Source: Bradysia coprophila (lineage: Eukaryota; Arthropoda; Insecta; Diptera; Sciaridae). Taken from it: a DNA stretch of 64,000 nt. The notes beneath the pieces were generated by a model. That model searched no databases. It was not told the DNA's origin and saw only the letters and a list, made by a program, of their open reading frames with translations. The position numbers were made by a program, and so were the translations under genes. Below are positions 1-11,814 of this stretch, piece by piece. Where the stretch lies: assembly GCF_014529535.1 (NCBI RefSeq), contig NC_050738.1, forward strand, positions 1,364,001 to 1,428,000, read 5' to 3'. How positions within the stretch are numbered: position 1 is the stretch's first letter; every line of letters starts with the position of its first letter.

Positions 1-197
1 TAAATAACTATTTTCTCTAAATGCTCTCAAAATGTACCAAGTGTGAATTTCTTACAGGACACAATTGGCTACCAGCACAATGTATGAATGTTTATTTGAA
101 AATGTTCGTCTCACATCGCATTATCTATTAGACTTTAAATTCAAAACAAAATTAGTATATTTTGATCGTCAGCGCCAGTGAAATTTTAGCATGAATT

Positions 198-473
198 TTC
201 CAAGGTAAATATAGTGAGGAGGTAATGCCATTCAGACACGCGGCCTAGCACATAAGTTCGATGCCAATGACATCTTTTTTTAAAATGGTTGACTACGATT
301 TACTTGCATTTCACAAAAATATTTTCGCTATCTCACAACAGATGGCCCGACTTTCTATTGCATTTTTTGCTTTCAACGAAGGGAAGAGGTGGCGTTTGTA
401 TCGAACTTTCGTGCCACCGCACATCTGATTCGGTTATATATGGCATTACCTCCTCACTATATTTACCTTGGAA
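198..473. repeat. Foldback (inverted repeat) of about 275 bp
   Basis: Bases 198-230 are matched by their reverse complement at 441-473, a 33-bp perfect pair around a 210-bp centre. Similarity continues less perfectly inward (AAGTTCGATGCC against its counterpart near 395-410). The structure is that of a small MITE or foldback element. No target duplication was recognised. Confidence 0.75.
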
Positions 474-1211
474 TTTTCTTCAGCTAATTTTCAGCTGATC
501 CACACAAACAATCAAAACGGTATGAATTAATAGTTTCGTCGAAATTAATTTTCCATTATTATTTTGTGGTGATCGAGAAATTAGATTTTTGTTTTGAAGA
601 AATAATTCGAAGAAAATATAATTTCAACCGAAGAACTTACATTTCTTATTTTGTCAACTGCTCATTGAACGATTAAAATTGGATTTCGTCTCTTTTTGCA
701 ATGAAAGTAGATAAGTAGGTATCTATTTACTTTCATTGTCTTTTTGATCTGAAATCTATTGATCAATAATTATAGTAGTAAAACACAATGAACGTCAACA
801 CAAGGTATGGTCGAATGTCAAACTTTGTCCGGTTTGTATGAACAGACCATACCTGGTTTATACTTTCATTGGTAAAACATAAATTATTCTTTCTAAAATT
901 GAAAAAACATTTATTTAAAATGTCTAGAGTTATTCGAGTCATTCACAACCAGACAAACATTTGACTTTTTCATCACACGAACTACGAAAATTGTAATTTT
1001 CGGTTCCCAAACGGGAAGCGATAGTAAAAAAAATGCAAATTATGTATCGAAATCGGCTAATACATAATACGAAAGTCTATGAACATAATGCGAAAGTCAA
1101 ATCTTGTCAAGATGTTTACTTTGATCAATATTGAACAATCCGTGCGCCAGTGCTCTGATTAATGTTAACATACAAAGTTGATGACGAATAATTCAAAGGA
1201 TAATGTTGTCG
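474..1211. other. Non-coding AT-rich stretch
   Basis: No open frame with coding character is seen. The stretch holds short self-complementary pieces (for example CTACTTTCATTG near 701-740) but no feature that could be named. Confidence 0.5.
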
Positions 1212-2817
1212 TTTTTAGCCCCGTACGAAGTACGAAGGGGCTTATAGGATTACGATGCCGTGTGTAATTGATGGAATTCGAAGCAGACGGTGAGGGCAAA
1301 GTGTTTGCCTATGTTCATAGATGACGAATCCGCAATAAAAATTTGGGCCGTCTGTCCGTCTGTCCGTCACGTCGATATCTTGAGTAAATCAAATCCGATT
1401 TCAAAAAAAAAAAATTTCCCTGAAAGATAGTCAAAATAGTGAGGCTAAGTTCGAAGATGGGCATATTCGGGTCGGCCCTTCGTGAGTTAGGGCCACCTAA
1501 GTGATTTAAGGTCTTTTGGTGATATTTATGGCAAAATAAACGATGGAAATGTAAATGACACGGCAAATGATAGGTATTGTCAATACGAATCCATGAAAAA
1601 AAAGTTTTTTAAAATTGGGTGAGTGGACCGTGAGTTAAGGCCTTAGAAGTGAAAAGCTACTAGGGCCCTATGTGTATTTTACATAGAACTCGAGTAAATT
1701 TCATTCGTTTTTCGTAATTTTTGTGTCATTTGGAAGGTAATCGAAAGCCGAATAGAATGTTGTTGAAAAAAAATTAAATTTGGGTCCTCGGACTAAGGCC
1801 GCTACTAGGGCCCTATGCGTATTTTACATACAACTCGAGTAAATTTCATCCGTTTTTCGTAATTTTTGTTTCATTTGAAAGATAATCGAACACCGAATAG
1901 AATGTTGTTGAAAAAAAAATTCAATTTGGGTCCTTGGACTAAGGCCGCTACTAGGGCCCTATGTGTATTTTACATATAACTCGAGCAAATTTCATCCGTT
2001 TTTCGTAATTTTTGTTTCATTTGGAAGGTAATCAAAAGCCGAATAGAATGTTGTTGAAAAAAAAAAAATTTGGGTCCTCGGACTAAGGCCGCTACTAGGG
2101 CCCTATGCGTATTTTACATACAACTCGAGTAAATTTCATCCGTTTTTCGTAATTTTTGCTTCATTTGAAAGATAATCGAACACCGAATAGAATGTTGTTG
2201 AAAAAAAATTAAATTTGCGTCCTTGGACTAAGGCCGCTACTAGGTCCCTATGTGTATTTTACATATAACTCGAGTAAATTTCATCCGTTTTTCGTAATTT
2301 TTGTTTCATTTGAAAGATAATCGAACACCGAATAGAATGTTGTTGAAAAAAAAATTAAATTTGGGTCCTCGGACTAAGGCCGCTACTAGGGCCCTATGTG
2401 TATTTTACATATAACTCGAGCAAACTTCATCCGTTTTCAGTATTTTTTGTTTCATTTGGAAGGTAATCAAAGGCCGAATAGAATGTAGTTGAAAAAAAAA
2501 AATTAAATTTGGATCCTCGGACTTAGGCCGATACGAGGCCCTATGTGTATTTATACTCAATAAATTAAAATTTTAGGGCTATTTGAAATTTTTGTTCTAT
2601 TTGAGAGGAACGTCGTACGGGGCTTCGTAATTGCGCTATGCGCAATTTCTAAGATGTACACATTACATAATAATTTTACTTTAACTACTTTAACCGGCGC
2701 ATAGGCTTACGGTCAAAGTAGGGTGACAGACGCACTAGGGTCACGTACGCAATAGACATACGGGTTTGTACGGGGCTCAGTCGCAGCAAACGCTCCGACT
2801 GTTCTGATGGCTCGTTT
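1212..2817 (-). mobile_element. Retroposon-like repeat family, copy 1 (about 1.6 kb)
   Basis: This is the first of three copies in the window (others at 19050-20161 and 48706-49983). It opens on the + strand with TTTTT then AGCCCCGTACGAAGTACG, a piece that folds back on GGGGCT. It ends with GTACGGGGCT, then a CAGTCG/CGACTG hairpin and CTGATGG. A second conserved hairpin, AATTGCGC/GCGCAATT, lies near 2630-2650. Read on the - strand the unit ends in a short A-run, which suggests a retroposed element. There is no coding capacity. The centre is a tandem array of about six units of ~145 bp. Orientation is inferred only from the A-run. Confidence 0.75.
1667..2570. repeat. Internal tandem array, about 145-bp period, six units
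   Basis: The phrase GACTAAGGCCGCTACTAGGG recurs at 1791, 1938, 2081, 2226 and 2372, giving spacings of 143-147 bp; each unit carries an A-run of 8-11 bases that accounts for the length changes. The last unit is more diverged. Copies 2 and 3 of the same element carry about three and four units, so unit number varies between copies. Confidence 0.9.
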
Positions 2818-2933
2818 ACGTCTGATTGTTGTGATGGTTGATAATATTAATATTTTCTTTTACCAACGTGCTGCCGCCCCTGGCCCCCGCAAATGTCAGC
2901 ATATGTTGGTTTAATTCATCATACGATAACGCC

Positions 2934-3155
2934 TCTCAATAGAACAAATTGACAAATTAAAATGAAAAATCATATATTTGAATGAGTGTGTGACAGCTTC
3001 GTGTACAGACAGTACACGGGACTCTTAATGTCAAAAATAAAGGGACTCATAATGTCAAAAGCAAAGCAATGTGTTTTCGTGTTAGTGATGTGTGTGTGAT
3101 ATAATTTTTCAATGAATTTCGGTCATAATTCCTCTAAGGTAGTCTACCTCTATGT
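2934..3155 (+). repeat. Dispersed repeat, also present inverted at 53567-53822
   Basis: The segment from CTCTCAATAGAAC to GGTAGTCTACCTCTATG is found again, reverse complemented and with small indels, at 53567-53822. It contains two near-copies of a phrase ending in CTCATAATGTCAAAA. No protein or terminal repeats were recognised. Confidence 0.8.
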
Positions 3156-3384
3156 GATAACGCATTTCTTCTAGTTTATGTGCCTCAATTACAATTTTCG
3201 TAGTTCTCGTGATAAAAAGTTATGTGGATCACACGGGACGACGTAAAGAAATTCAACCTGTGCAATTGCGGCCTCTTACTTTCGTCCCTTGTGATCCAAA
3301 TAACTATACATGCTGACTTTGTTCATTTGACTCCATTCGCAGAGTATTTTTAACACTTTAAATATTTATGAATGTTTTAGAGAA

Positions 3385-3802
3385 ATGGCTGCCTTTATCA
3401 GTCTGTTGAGCGAAGTCCATTGTGTGCCGTTTATTCCATGTTCATTTACGACTGGATTTGACGGGATAGTATCCATCGCGGTTAGTACAATGCCAGCCCT
3501 AGTCGAAGCAGTGAAGACTGAGAAGTGGGTTTAAACAACACAAAGACAAGAACAAAAAATTAAGCAGAATTTACAATTTCAGGCCTTACTTTCTTCCTCG
3601 GTTCGAAAAAATCGATTGGCGCAATTTGTTTGGTATTCCGATCCCGGAAGTTGATATTGAGGTAAATCGTCCAAGTGACAGTGATAGTGGGGCCAGTTCA
3701 ATGTCAACCGTACCCGTCGAAAAATCGAACAACTTGGCTGCCATTGATGAAACCAACAGTTCTGAATCTTCGCCAAATACCTCCGGATCAACATCTTTGT
3801 AA
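3385..3802 (+). CDS. Unassigned two-exon gene or 3' end of a gene (119 residues from this ATG)
   Basis: Two open segments join across a consensus intron: exon 3385-3524, intron 3525-3582 (58 bp, starting GTGGGT and ending TTTCAG), exon 3583-3802 with a TAA stop. The joined frame is exactly in phase (360 nt). The protein starts MAAFISLLSEV, has a hydrophobic middle, then the phrase LPRFEKIDWRNLFGIPIPE, and ends in an acidic, serine-rich tail. A poly-A signal AATAAA lies at 3895-3900. The reading frame stays open upstream to 3331 and a plausible acceptor (TTCGCAG) ends at 3342, so this may be only the last two exons of a larger gene with earlier exons upstream of the repeats. I do not recognise the family; no function is proposed. 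Confidence 0.55.
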
Positions 3803-4958
3803 TCATTCATTTAATAATATATTTCTGATCATGTAGCCAGATCATCTTCAGTGTATCGGACAATTTATAGAATATCACATATCGATCCTAAGTAAATAAA
3901 AATCAGGTTTTTCTTATTATAATAAAATCTTGATGAAGATCTTTGTTCGTGTGCTAATAAAAGCGCCAAATGAAAATTAATTTATTTAGAGCTCATTAAC
4001 ACAATCCGATGATTAATCTGTAATACCGCTCTTTGATTCAAAAAAAAAATAGTTTGCACCGGTTGAATAAGTAATTAATTAGTGTGCACGTTGCATTTAC
4101 TACATCATCAGTATAGAGTGTAACGAAGTGTATTACTTACCATGGAATTATTGAAATAACTAGCGGAAATAATATCTAATTTACCCATAGCAATGCTCCT
4201 AGCATTAACACACAAAATATTGAACAGTGCTGTGACTTACCACAATTCTCAAAATGCATTGCAAAAACAATCTCTCGAAAAATATTCCTGTAGTCTACTG
4301 TGCCTCGTTTCCTTGTTTCATGATGTAATATATCATACGAATCTCATCATAATCGATAAAGTAAGAAAGGATTTGTTGAAAATAGAATAATCGATGAAGG
4401 AAGAGAATGATTAAAAGTGTTTCCCGGTGGGTGTTTTTTCTGAAGCTCCAAGACTCAAGACAGCAGAAATGAGAGATTTTATGATTAAATCAAGGTATGC
4501 TCACAAGCAGACCATCCAAGAAGAGGACGCTCACCTTTTCGTTAAAAATTTAAATTATCTACACACCATCCAGTTGTCAATCAAAATGTCTTCGCTTATA
4601 CAAAAAAAAAACGTCTGCATGCCGTAGGTGGAACCACGGAACCTTACGAAGATGAATGGTCGATAATGCCATTACTTTTAAAATTTATTTGTATTTCGTT
4701 TGTTCAATAGAAAAAACTGAGCTTTGTTTCAGCACTTTTCCGAGCCCGAAAATGTCTTTCTGATTAATTCGTTGGTGCTCATAAAATTTGGCTGTATTGC
4801 TGCGTGTTCGACTGCTGACAGGAGGCCAACAAACATTATTTTCATACTGGGTTTTCTGCGCTATTGGTTCAACTTTTTCCATCTTGATCTGGCGATTCAT
4901 CTTCGTTGTTTTTCCTTTATAAATGAATGATGGAATAACCACAGTACACAATTTTCAA
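3803..4958. other. Non-coding stretch downstream of the unassigned gene
   Basis: Apart from the poly-A signal at 3895 nothing was identified. The short open frames here lack recognisable domains and look like chance. Confidence 0.5.
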
Positions 4959-5135
4959 CCACAGTCTCACTTTTCCAATATTCTCTCTCTCACTCTTGCA
5001 ATGATACCTGATGCCACTGTTGGAATAATTCCATCGACATTCCACGGAAATATTGCATAGTCAATAGTGGCATCTTGTACATGAATTTTAATGGATGAAG
5101 ACGTTAGATAGAATATTGGAAAAGTGAGACTGTGG
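4959..5135. mobile_element. MITE with 26-bp perfect terminal inverted repeats
   Basis: The 26 bases at 4959-4984, starting CCACAGTCTCACTTTTCC, are repeated exactly as reverse complement at 5110-5135. Total length is 177 bp and there is no coding capacity. No clear target duplication was seen, so the superfamily is open. Confidence 0.85.
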
Positions 5136-6083
5136 TCTACTAGGGAACGTAACACTCAAGATGGTTAATTGAATTACCTCGAATTTTTGTTGAAGCTGAG
5201 TTTGATTTTTATAAGGGGAATTCTCCAAATTACACTTCAAATCAATTCAGCTGATGTTTTCAATCCACCTCAGGCTCGCGAATACGATAAAAAATTATTA
5301 ATTTAAAAAATAAAAGGACTGACACTTAGTTACAGACTAAAACGATTTTCAGAATCAGAAACAACTAATCGACTACCCACATTATCCAATACTAAACGCA
5401 ATGATTGAGTTCGTTACACCGACTGTCCAGTATTGACAACTTAATATTCGTTAGCCACCATTTCAATCTATCAATCGCAATCAACTTAATCAAATAAACG
5501 GAAACTATTAAAATTCTTATCTGAGATCCTCTGAAGCCATTACCGATTATAGTGTGCCATTGGTTGATCTAGCTTAAAGGATAATATATGCATACCTCCA
5601 CACAAAACTTTAAGCCAATTATTGGGAATTCGATGTACTGAAATTACTGTTAAATGCCAAAATTTATAAACATCAACAAATTTTTGCTGTGAATCAAAGG
5701 ACCTCGATTACCTCAATATAGGTCCGACGTTTTTGAAACATTCCTCATTAATCTTCCCCAAACAATCTCATCGTTTGCAGATAAAACTGTTGTGCTTCCT
5801 CTACATTTCATGCAGTTGTGGATAAAATTGAAACAAACAAAAAATGACAAAACATAGGACCAGAACTTTGAGGTCCCCTTAAATTAAGCAGAATATCCAC
5901 GACAGACAAGTGTGAACGGATGCTGACTAGGCACGACATTCCTGGCTTTTAATCAGTATTTTTATCAACTCATGAATCGACCCACCACTACACGGTTGAT
6001 AGATGTGATAAGTTAAGTTTGAGTAGTAGATAATTCGGGTGGGTGTATTGGATTAGTTGACCTACATAAAATGCTTCAAAATA
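5136..6083. other. Non-coding AT-rich stretch
   Basis: No gene, tandem array or long inverted repeat was recognised here. Confidence 0.5.
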
Positions 6084-6091
6084 CTTCAAAC

Positions 6092-7027
6092 TAAATAACC
6101 TCCATACAAACTGCACACACACTCTACGGGGAATAATGATCGAGATATCCGTCAGCGTTTTTTGTATTTCATGCGTCAGGGACCTCTGTCGGTTTTTAAC
6201 GCGCGAAAAATTTGAATGAGTTGAGTTACATTTAATTTGCGTTTCATTAAATGGCTCATTTATTTAGTTTTTAATTGAATCAGGTTAAACTACGCGAAGT
6301 GAAATCTGCGTTTCACTTTCACAATCAGTTCTGAAAATGAGTTTTCATAGTTCAAACGCTGTAACATGAACTTTTTGAACAAAGGCAACACATCAGTGAA
6401 AAAGTTCGGGTTATTGAAAACGGGACACGGACAAATATTGCGAAAAATATGTTGGTGATGTTATTAATTGACATTCTTAGTCCTGTGAACTGAACGATTC
6501 ATAAAAAAAAACTTCATTCAGTGTACTGGGATGAGATTTGCAGTGGATGTCGGTCATGTACAAAATAATTTACCCATCTTTCCTACGCGCGATCTTTGTA
6601 AAGGCCCTTTTAAAATTGTTACATCTTACTATTTCGCTGGTCGCTGGAAATTTTCTTACATACATATATGTTTGATGATCTTAGACCGGATTCGTCGGAG
6701 CTAAAGTTTATTGTCAAATCCTCATTCCTCAGTGAAGCTACAACAGCCAAGAGGTTTCATTCCAATTTTTATAAACTTTTTCGGTACATCACAGAACAAA
6801 AGAAGTAAATGCAAACACATATTTACTCGCCGACCCAACATTGTCCAAGAATAACGTTACAAATTTTATCAAAACAACAATTTCATGTTACAAACGAAAA
6901 TAAATTTTGACAGTTCAAATTTTACGCAAGTAGTGGTTCTTTTAAGATAGCATGCAACGCAATGCAACGGACATCTCGATCATTATTCCCCGCAGAGTGT
7001 GTGTGCAGTTTGTATGGAGGTTATTTA
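6092..7027. mobile_element. Non-autonomous DNA transposon, about 936 bp, 8-bp target duplication
   Basis: Terminal inverted repeats of about 70 bp begin TAAATAACCTCCATACAAAC on both sides (6092 onward; reverse complement up to 7027) with only a few mismatches. They are flanked by the 8-bp direct duplication CTTCAAAC (6084-6091 and 7028-7035). An 8-bp duplication fitting nTnnnnAn is typical of the hAT superfamily, although the terminus itself is not the common hAT start. No transposase frame remains. Confidence 0.85.
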
Positions 7028-7035
7028 CTTCAAAC

Positions 7036-7490
7036 AAATTATTATACGGAATTTCGAAGGGGACCATAATTGAACAATATTAAAATTGTAACCCTTTTTC
7101 GACTCATATCAAAGGAGCAACATCAATATTATTCAATAATAGTCCAGACGCTTGTGTCACGAAAAGTGGCTCTGTGGGATTCGAGGCTTTAAGATTTTTT
7201 GTGAATGGATTCTGATAGAGTATCAAAAGTTGTAGAACTAAATTTTTTTCTTGAGGTCGATGAACCGGTATTACCGGTAAAATTACCGTTTTCGTGTAAA
7301 ACTAAGAATCGCTATAACTCGAGATACAAGTGACTTGGTTCGGATTTCTTTATTTTGTTAGAAAGGTACATGAATTACCGCAGTTTTCTACAAACTCTAC
7401 AACAATTTCATCAACTATCATAAACACACTCGATTGTGTCCGAAAAAGTATATGTGAAATTCCATTGTTGGCCGGAGAGAGCGTCCGTGA
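7036..7490. other. Non-coding stretch
   Basis: Nothing recognisable was found; the open frames here overlap on both strands without domain signals. Confidence 0.45.
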
Positions 7491-7498
7491 AAGTAAAT

Positions 7499-7678
7499 TT
7501 TTCCTAACTAGTGTTAAAATATCGCGACTTCGTCTATTTCCCACGTCTGTTAGGAAACGTTGTTTCTAACTTATGCTAAAGGGCTTTTTTTAGTGAATTC
7601 GATTGCAGCACTCGCCTCCGGCTCGAGCTGGAAACCTCTCATTCGCTAAAAAAAACATTTTAGCATGCGTTTGGAAAA
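7499..7678. repeat. Foldback of the GAAG-loop family
   Basis: TTTCCTAAC at the left is matched by GTTAGGAAA near 7550, with a loop containing GCGACTTCGTC. A second palindrome follows: GTTGTTTCTAACTTATGCTAAA pairs imperfectly with TTTTAGCATGCGTTTGG around CCTCCGGCTCGAG. Close relatives lie at 54245-54372 and 57122-57242. Confidence 0.6.
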
Positions 7679-8024
7679 TAACCAGCCGGTAGATATTTAT
7701 GACATGACTACATACAGTAGTACAATACGGTACACGACTCTATTCATATAGTGTGGCCATTGAGGAAGTTTTGTCAGTTTTGGATATATTCGGTTTCACT
7801 AAGTTTATTGCGTAAACACCATTAAAACTTGTAAGTAAATAAACAAACAGCAGATTGTCCTACCGATAAAAATTGTGAGAATTTTTTTTTGATGAATAGT
7901 CATTCCTGTTTGTTTATTATTCTGGACATCTAGAAAAAAAATCCGACCAGCAACGAGATTTACATCATAGATAAAAAACGTTTTTAGAGCTCCTCGATAC
8001 TATCCTATTGTGTACTTTATACTA

Positions 8025-9239
8025 GGGTGGGTTGAAAAGTAAATTTTATTTTTCTCAAAAGCCCTGACCATTGGATTGAATGATCCAAGGTATTGAAACT
8101 AATTTTTACAGCACAGTCAAGCACAGCGAAATATCTGCACAACAAAATTCTATTGGAAATAAGCATTAAAGTCGTTTCTAGATCCAACCTAAACAACGAA
8201 TTAGTCTGCACCGAAGATCTACTGGAGTCAGCAGAAAAAAAGAGTATTTTTCTGTGGTGGTTGTACCTTCTTGATAGTAATTTTCCATAGAAAAGATTTA
8301 GCATCAACTGCAGAAAACGGTGAGGAAATATTATATTGCATTGATACGGTCGACCACTTTGAAATTAGTGTTGTATTTCTTTTGAGATGTTTTTGAGCTG
8401 TTTTTCAGCTGATCCGCTGTTACAAACAAATATGTCTTTAAACGGTTTTATGATTACCACGCATATGTGTGTACATTCTTCATTCGTATAAACAAGCTGT
8501 CAGGTATTCTAGCAAGTCACTCGAGAGGAAATATAAGAAACAATCAAGAAGGCGTATGCGAGCAGTCTTTTTTCGCTTTGAATAAATAAATCAAGAAGGC
8601 GAGTTTCGGGGGAGAAGAATCTAGACAGCGAGAAAAGGTGTGTGTCATAGTTGTGTAATCGAGGAAGAAATAAAGAAATTGTCGGACAAGAGTTCGGGGG
8701 ACAACATCCCCAAGTAAATAGTTTCAATGTAGAAAATAGTATTCCCATCAAGTGGCACATCTGTTTGTATAAGTGGAAAACAGCTGCAACCTCGGCTGCA
8801 ACAAAATGCATCAAAATGGAAAGTCGCTGATTGTAGTGATGTTTGTGGAGATAATGAAACAAATGCCGATTTTGAAGAGTGTCCATGCAATTAAAATTTT
8901 ATTTTTAGGAAACAGGCAACAATTGACCTTTTTGAAGCTTCAAAATTTTAAGAAGCAATATTTAAGAAAATATTGAATTACCAATGAACCATCGCATGAA
9001 GAGATTTTGTCATTCAAAATTGTTTTTGGGTTAGGGCATAGACTAAATACTAAAGAAATCATTTCTGCACCTCATTCACATAAAAAGTAGTGAATAAAAC
9101 GTAGATCGATTGCATGAACATTTCCAAAACAAATCAAGAAATTAGTTCCCTGTTTCTCACAAATAGCTATTCATATTCCATGCACAAAATCTGAAGTCAG
9201 GGACTTAGATCTAAAATGAAAATTATTTTTCGACCACCC
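8025..9239. mobile_element. Mariner/Tc1-type non-autonomous element, about 1.2 kb
   Basis: Imperfect terminal inverted repeats of about 30 bp start GGGTGG and run into GAAAA (left GGGTGGGTTGAAAAG; right end CGACCACCC). Both ends are followed by TA (8023-8024 and 9240-9241), as expected for TA target duplication. No transposase frame is present. The superfamily call rests on the TA flanks and is inference. Confidence 0.7.
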
Positions 9240-9241
9240 TA

Positions 9242-10085
9242 TTACTACACATGCTTGCTAATGCATACTGTCCAACTGTTAGAAAAGAGAGAACCCTTTC
9301 AGAGAAATATGTAAAATCCAATTACTACTGCGCTCTTTTGTTTTTCTACAGAAAATGTTGGTCGTCTCTCTTAGTTGCAGAATCACACAAAAGTAGCCAT
9401 AATATTTCAAAAAAATAAATATAAAATTTGATTACTTCATTACGCATTTTGTCTTTGCATAAGTATTCTGTTTAACGTTTTCAAGAGCTGAATTTTCGTT
9501 TTTCATAGAAATAAAAGCAGTATAATATTACCAGTGTAAGTTTTAGCATTTTAGCTGAGTGGACAAATTTCTAGACATTATGTTCGTCGATGTGTATGTG
9601 TATTGGCTTTTGTTTATCAAATTTGTTGAACGCAAATAATTCAGTGCAATTTAATTCTCAATCTCTGGCAAAAAATCGATAATTCGGGCAACATTCATTG
9701 AAGTAAGATTAATTTGTTTAACATAAAATCAATCCACAGAACGTTTTAAGTCCTTGTTTGACATGAAAAGTGCAGCAATTTACCAAATTCATAACCTCTA
9801 CAAGAAGTGTGTGACAATCCATACAAACCTATTACAGTTTAGAGCGTCAAAAATGATTCTTTAGATCATTTTCATCATACGGTACTTGTCAACGTAACCC
9901 CACTTAATTTTTCGTCAAGTAGTCCTTAACCTCAATCAATTGACGTTAACTGCGTTCAACTTACTGATTTTTATATGAAAATCGTTCGTTCAATTCATTC
10001 GATATTTTTCGACATGTCTGACAGTTGGGATCGTGTCTGACGTTTACAAGGTCATCATGAAAATGATCTCGCCTCTGTGTCATAA
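9242..10085. other. Non-coding AT-rich stretch
   Basis: No gene or repeat structure was recognised. Confidence 0.45.
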
Positions 10086-10101
10086 AACGTTGTATGAAAC
10101 T

Positions 10102-10208
10102 CGGTGCAAAGTACTTTATTAGGCTCACAACGTGTGATTATGACACACGGCCTGCGACCTCCTGTCATAATTACACATCTAGAGCCTAATAAAGTACCTA
10201 ATAAAGCA
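10102..10208. repeat. Inverted repeat, half-copy also at 25079-25120
   Basis: GTGCAAAGTACTTTATTAGG at 10102 pairs with CCTAATAAAGTACCTAATAA and GCAC near 10184-10208. The right-hand part, with the phrase GTCATAATTACACATCTAGA, recurs at 25079-25120 where the pairing partner is absent. Confidence 0.7.
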
Positions 10209-10380
10209 CTGCTTCTACTATATCAGTCTTCAAGTATTTTCTATGTTCATGTGTGACTCGTTTTCGTTGTATGAGTTAAAACATACAATACAAACAATCC
10301 TAAGCGGTAGCTCTTATCACTAAAGCCTCCAAATTTGACACTTGTCAATTTAGTGTTCATGCTAGGAGCAGTGCTGTGAC
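10205..10380. mobile_element. Degenerate MITE of the CAACGCACTGC group
   Basis: The terminal half, with CCTAAGCGGTAGCTCT and GTTCATGCTAGGAGCAGTGC, is closely similar to the intact MITE at 40840-41051. The left end (GCACTGCTTCTACTATATC) is eroded. Confidence 0.75.
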
Positions 10381-10585
10381 TAAATAAAAATAGACTGGCC
10401 CTTCATACAAAAATTTTGTTCGAGCGCTGAAGCAAAAGTAAATACGAAATGTGTTAATTTGTGTGGATTAGTGTAAGTGAGTACCAAAAAATTTATGGCA
10501 CTCGAGAATCGGTGCCAATGTTGATTTGTATGAATTATTTTTTCAAATTTTGTTTTGTTTTTGACATTCGATCGATGTATAAAAG

Positions 10586-10730
10586 CAACGCACTTCAAGC
10601 ATGAGTGGTACTCAAAATATAGGGTGCTGAAACCTGAGAGTGTTACATAACTGTGACACACTGTAAAAATATTTTCATGTAAAATTGAGTACTTTCTGAA
10701 GCTGACCAATTTTGCTTGAGGTGTGCGTTG
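10586..10730. mobile_element. MITE with CAACGCACTTCAAGC termini
   Basis: The left end CAACGCACTTCAAGC and the right end GCTTGAGGTGTGCGTTG are inverted copies with one or two changes. It is 145 bp long and non-coding. A better-preserved relative lies at 24300-24453. The flanks ATAAAAG and ATGAATG are only loosely alike, so a target duplication has decayed or is absent. Confidence 0.7.
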
Positions 10731-10784
10731 ATGAATGTTGAGATGTATTTTGCATGTGTTATACGTGCGTTGACCGACGAATTT

Positions 10785-11466
10785 GAAGACACTTCAAGTC
10801 TAAGATTGCTCGGAACGAATGTTACCAGCAAGATGCTGTGGAATGAACACGTAGTGAGTGTGACGAAGGCAGCGGCAAAGAGATTGGGATTTCTCAGGAG
10901 ATGCAAAAGATTCTTCTCGTCCACAGAGCTTGTGACTATATACAAAGCTTATGTAAGGCCTCTAGTTGAATTCAACTCTCATCTCTGGGTCGGTGCTCCA
11001 CCCTCAACGTTGGATCTTCTCGAAAGACTTCAAAGGAGAGCTATCCGATTGATCGGTGACGAAAGCGTTACAAATCCAATTGACACTCTCGAACATCGGC
11101 GCATCGTTGGTGCTATTTCGTTGTTCTACAGATACTATTACGGTGAATGTTCATCGGAGATATCGACGCTGATCCCGCCTATCCACAATTCGACTCTTGT
11201 CACTAGGCAATCAGCACGAGCACATCCCCATGTTGTCGCTTCTGAATTTTGCCGCACGGCAAAGTTCAAGGGAACTTTCTTCTCAGTTGCGATTCGTTTG
11301 TGGAATAGTCTTCCGGCTCATGTCTTCCCCCCCGTATGTAATCCTCAACTTTTCAAGAATAATATTAATTCCCATTACCGAGCATTTCCCCCAATTATTT
11401 AGGCTAGACCGTGTTGATGTGAACCATCAACATCAAAGGGATATATCCCTTGTGTTTGTGCTTGCA

Positions 11467-11497
<31 letters not shown>
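10785..11497 (+). mobile_element. 5'-truncated non-LTR retrotransposon, reverse transcriptase C-terminal part
   Basis: The frame ending at 11402 encodes the distal part of a Jockey-like non-LTR polymerase. It includes RLLGTNV, ELVTIYKAYVRPLVEF, LLERLQRRAIRLIGD, LFYRYYYGECSSE and IRLWNSLPAHVFPP, which are standard features of the region following the catalytic core in this family. The catalytic YADD block is missing, so the copy is dead on arrival from 5' truncation. The frame has no internal stop, which suggests a fairly recent insertion. A 3' untranslated stretch of about 65 bp leads to a 28-base A-run at 11470-11497. The exact 5' junction lies somewhere after the MITE end at 10730. Confidence 0.85.
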
Positions 11498-11501
<4 letters not shown>

Positions 11502-11814
11502 TATCGGTTTACTTTAGCTTCAGTTTTACCGTAAAACTTTTGCGTCAGTCTATACCATGATATTTAGTCTAGGATGTCATCCAACATATTCTAAACTTCT
11601 AACTATCAAAACATCAGTGTGCTGTTGTGAAATTTCGAAATTTTCGCTAAACGCATGATTTTTGAAAACTGCATTTACATACGAAGCATCGTCTAAGCTT
11701 TTGTTAATCGATTTTCAATAAATAACCAGTTCTGCAGTGATATGTAAATACTAATTGTTTTGAAATGTTTTCTATGTTTTTGCTGGATGTTTGTTTAGCT
11801 GGTTCAAAGCAATC
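11498..11814. other. Non-coding stretch between LINE and inverted duplication
   Basis: Nothing recognisable was found. Confidence 0.4.

Noticed and set aside
1212..2817. Helitron identity for the AGCCCCGTACG family
   Set aside because: A 3' hairpin followed by CTGA is suggestive, but copies stay alike beyond it, the left end lacks the TC start, and copy 2 has a 13-bp duplication.
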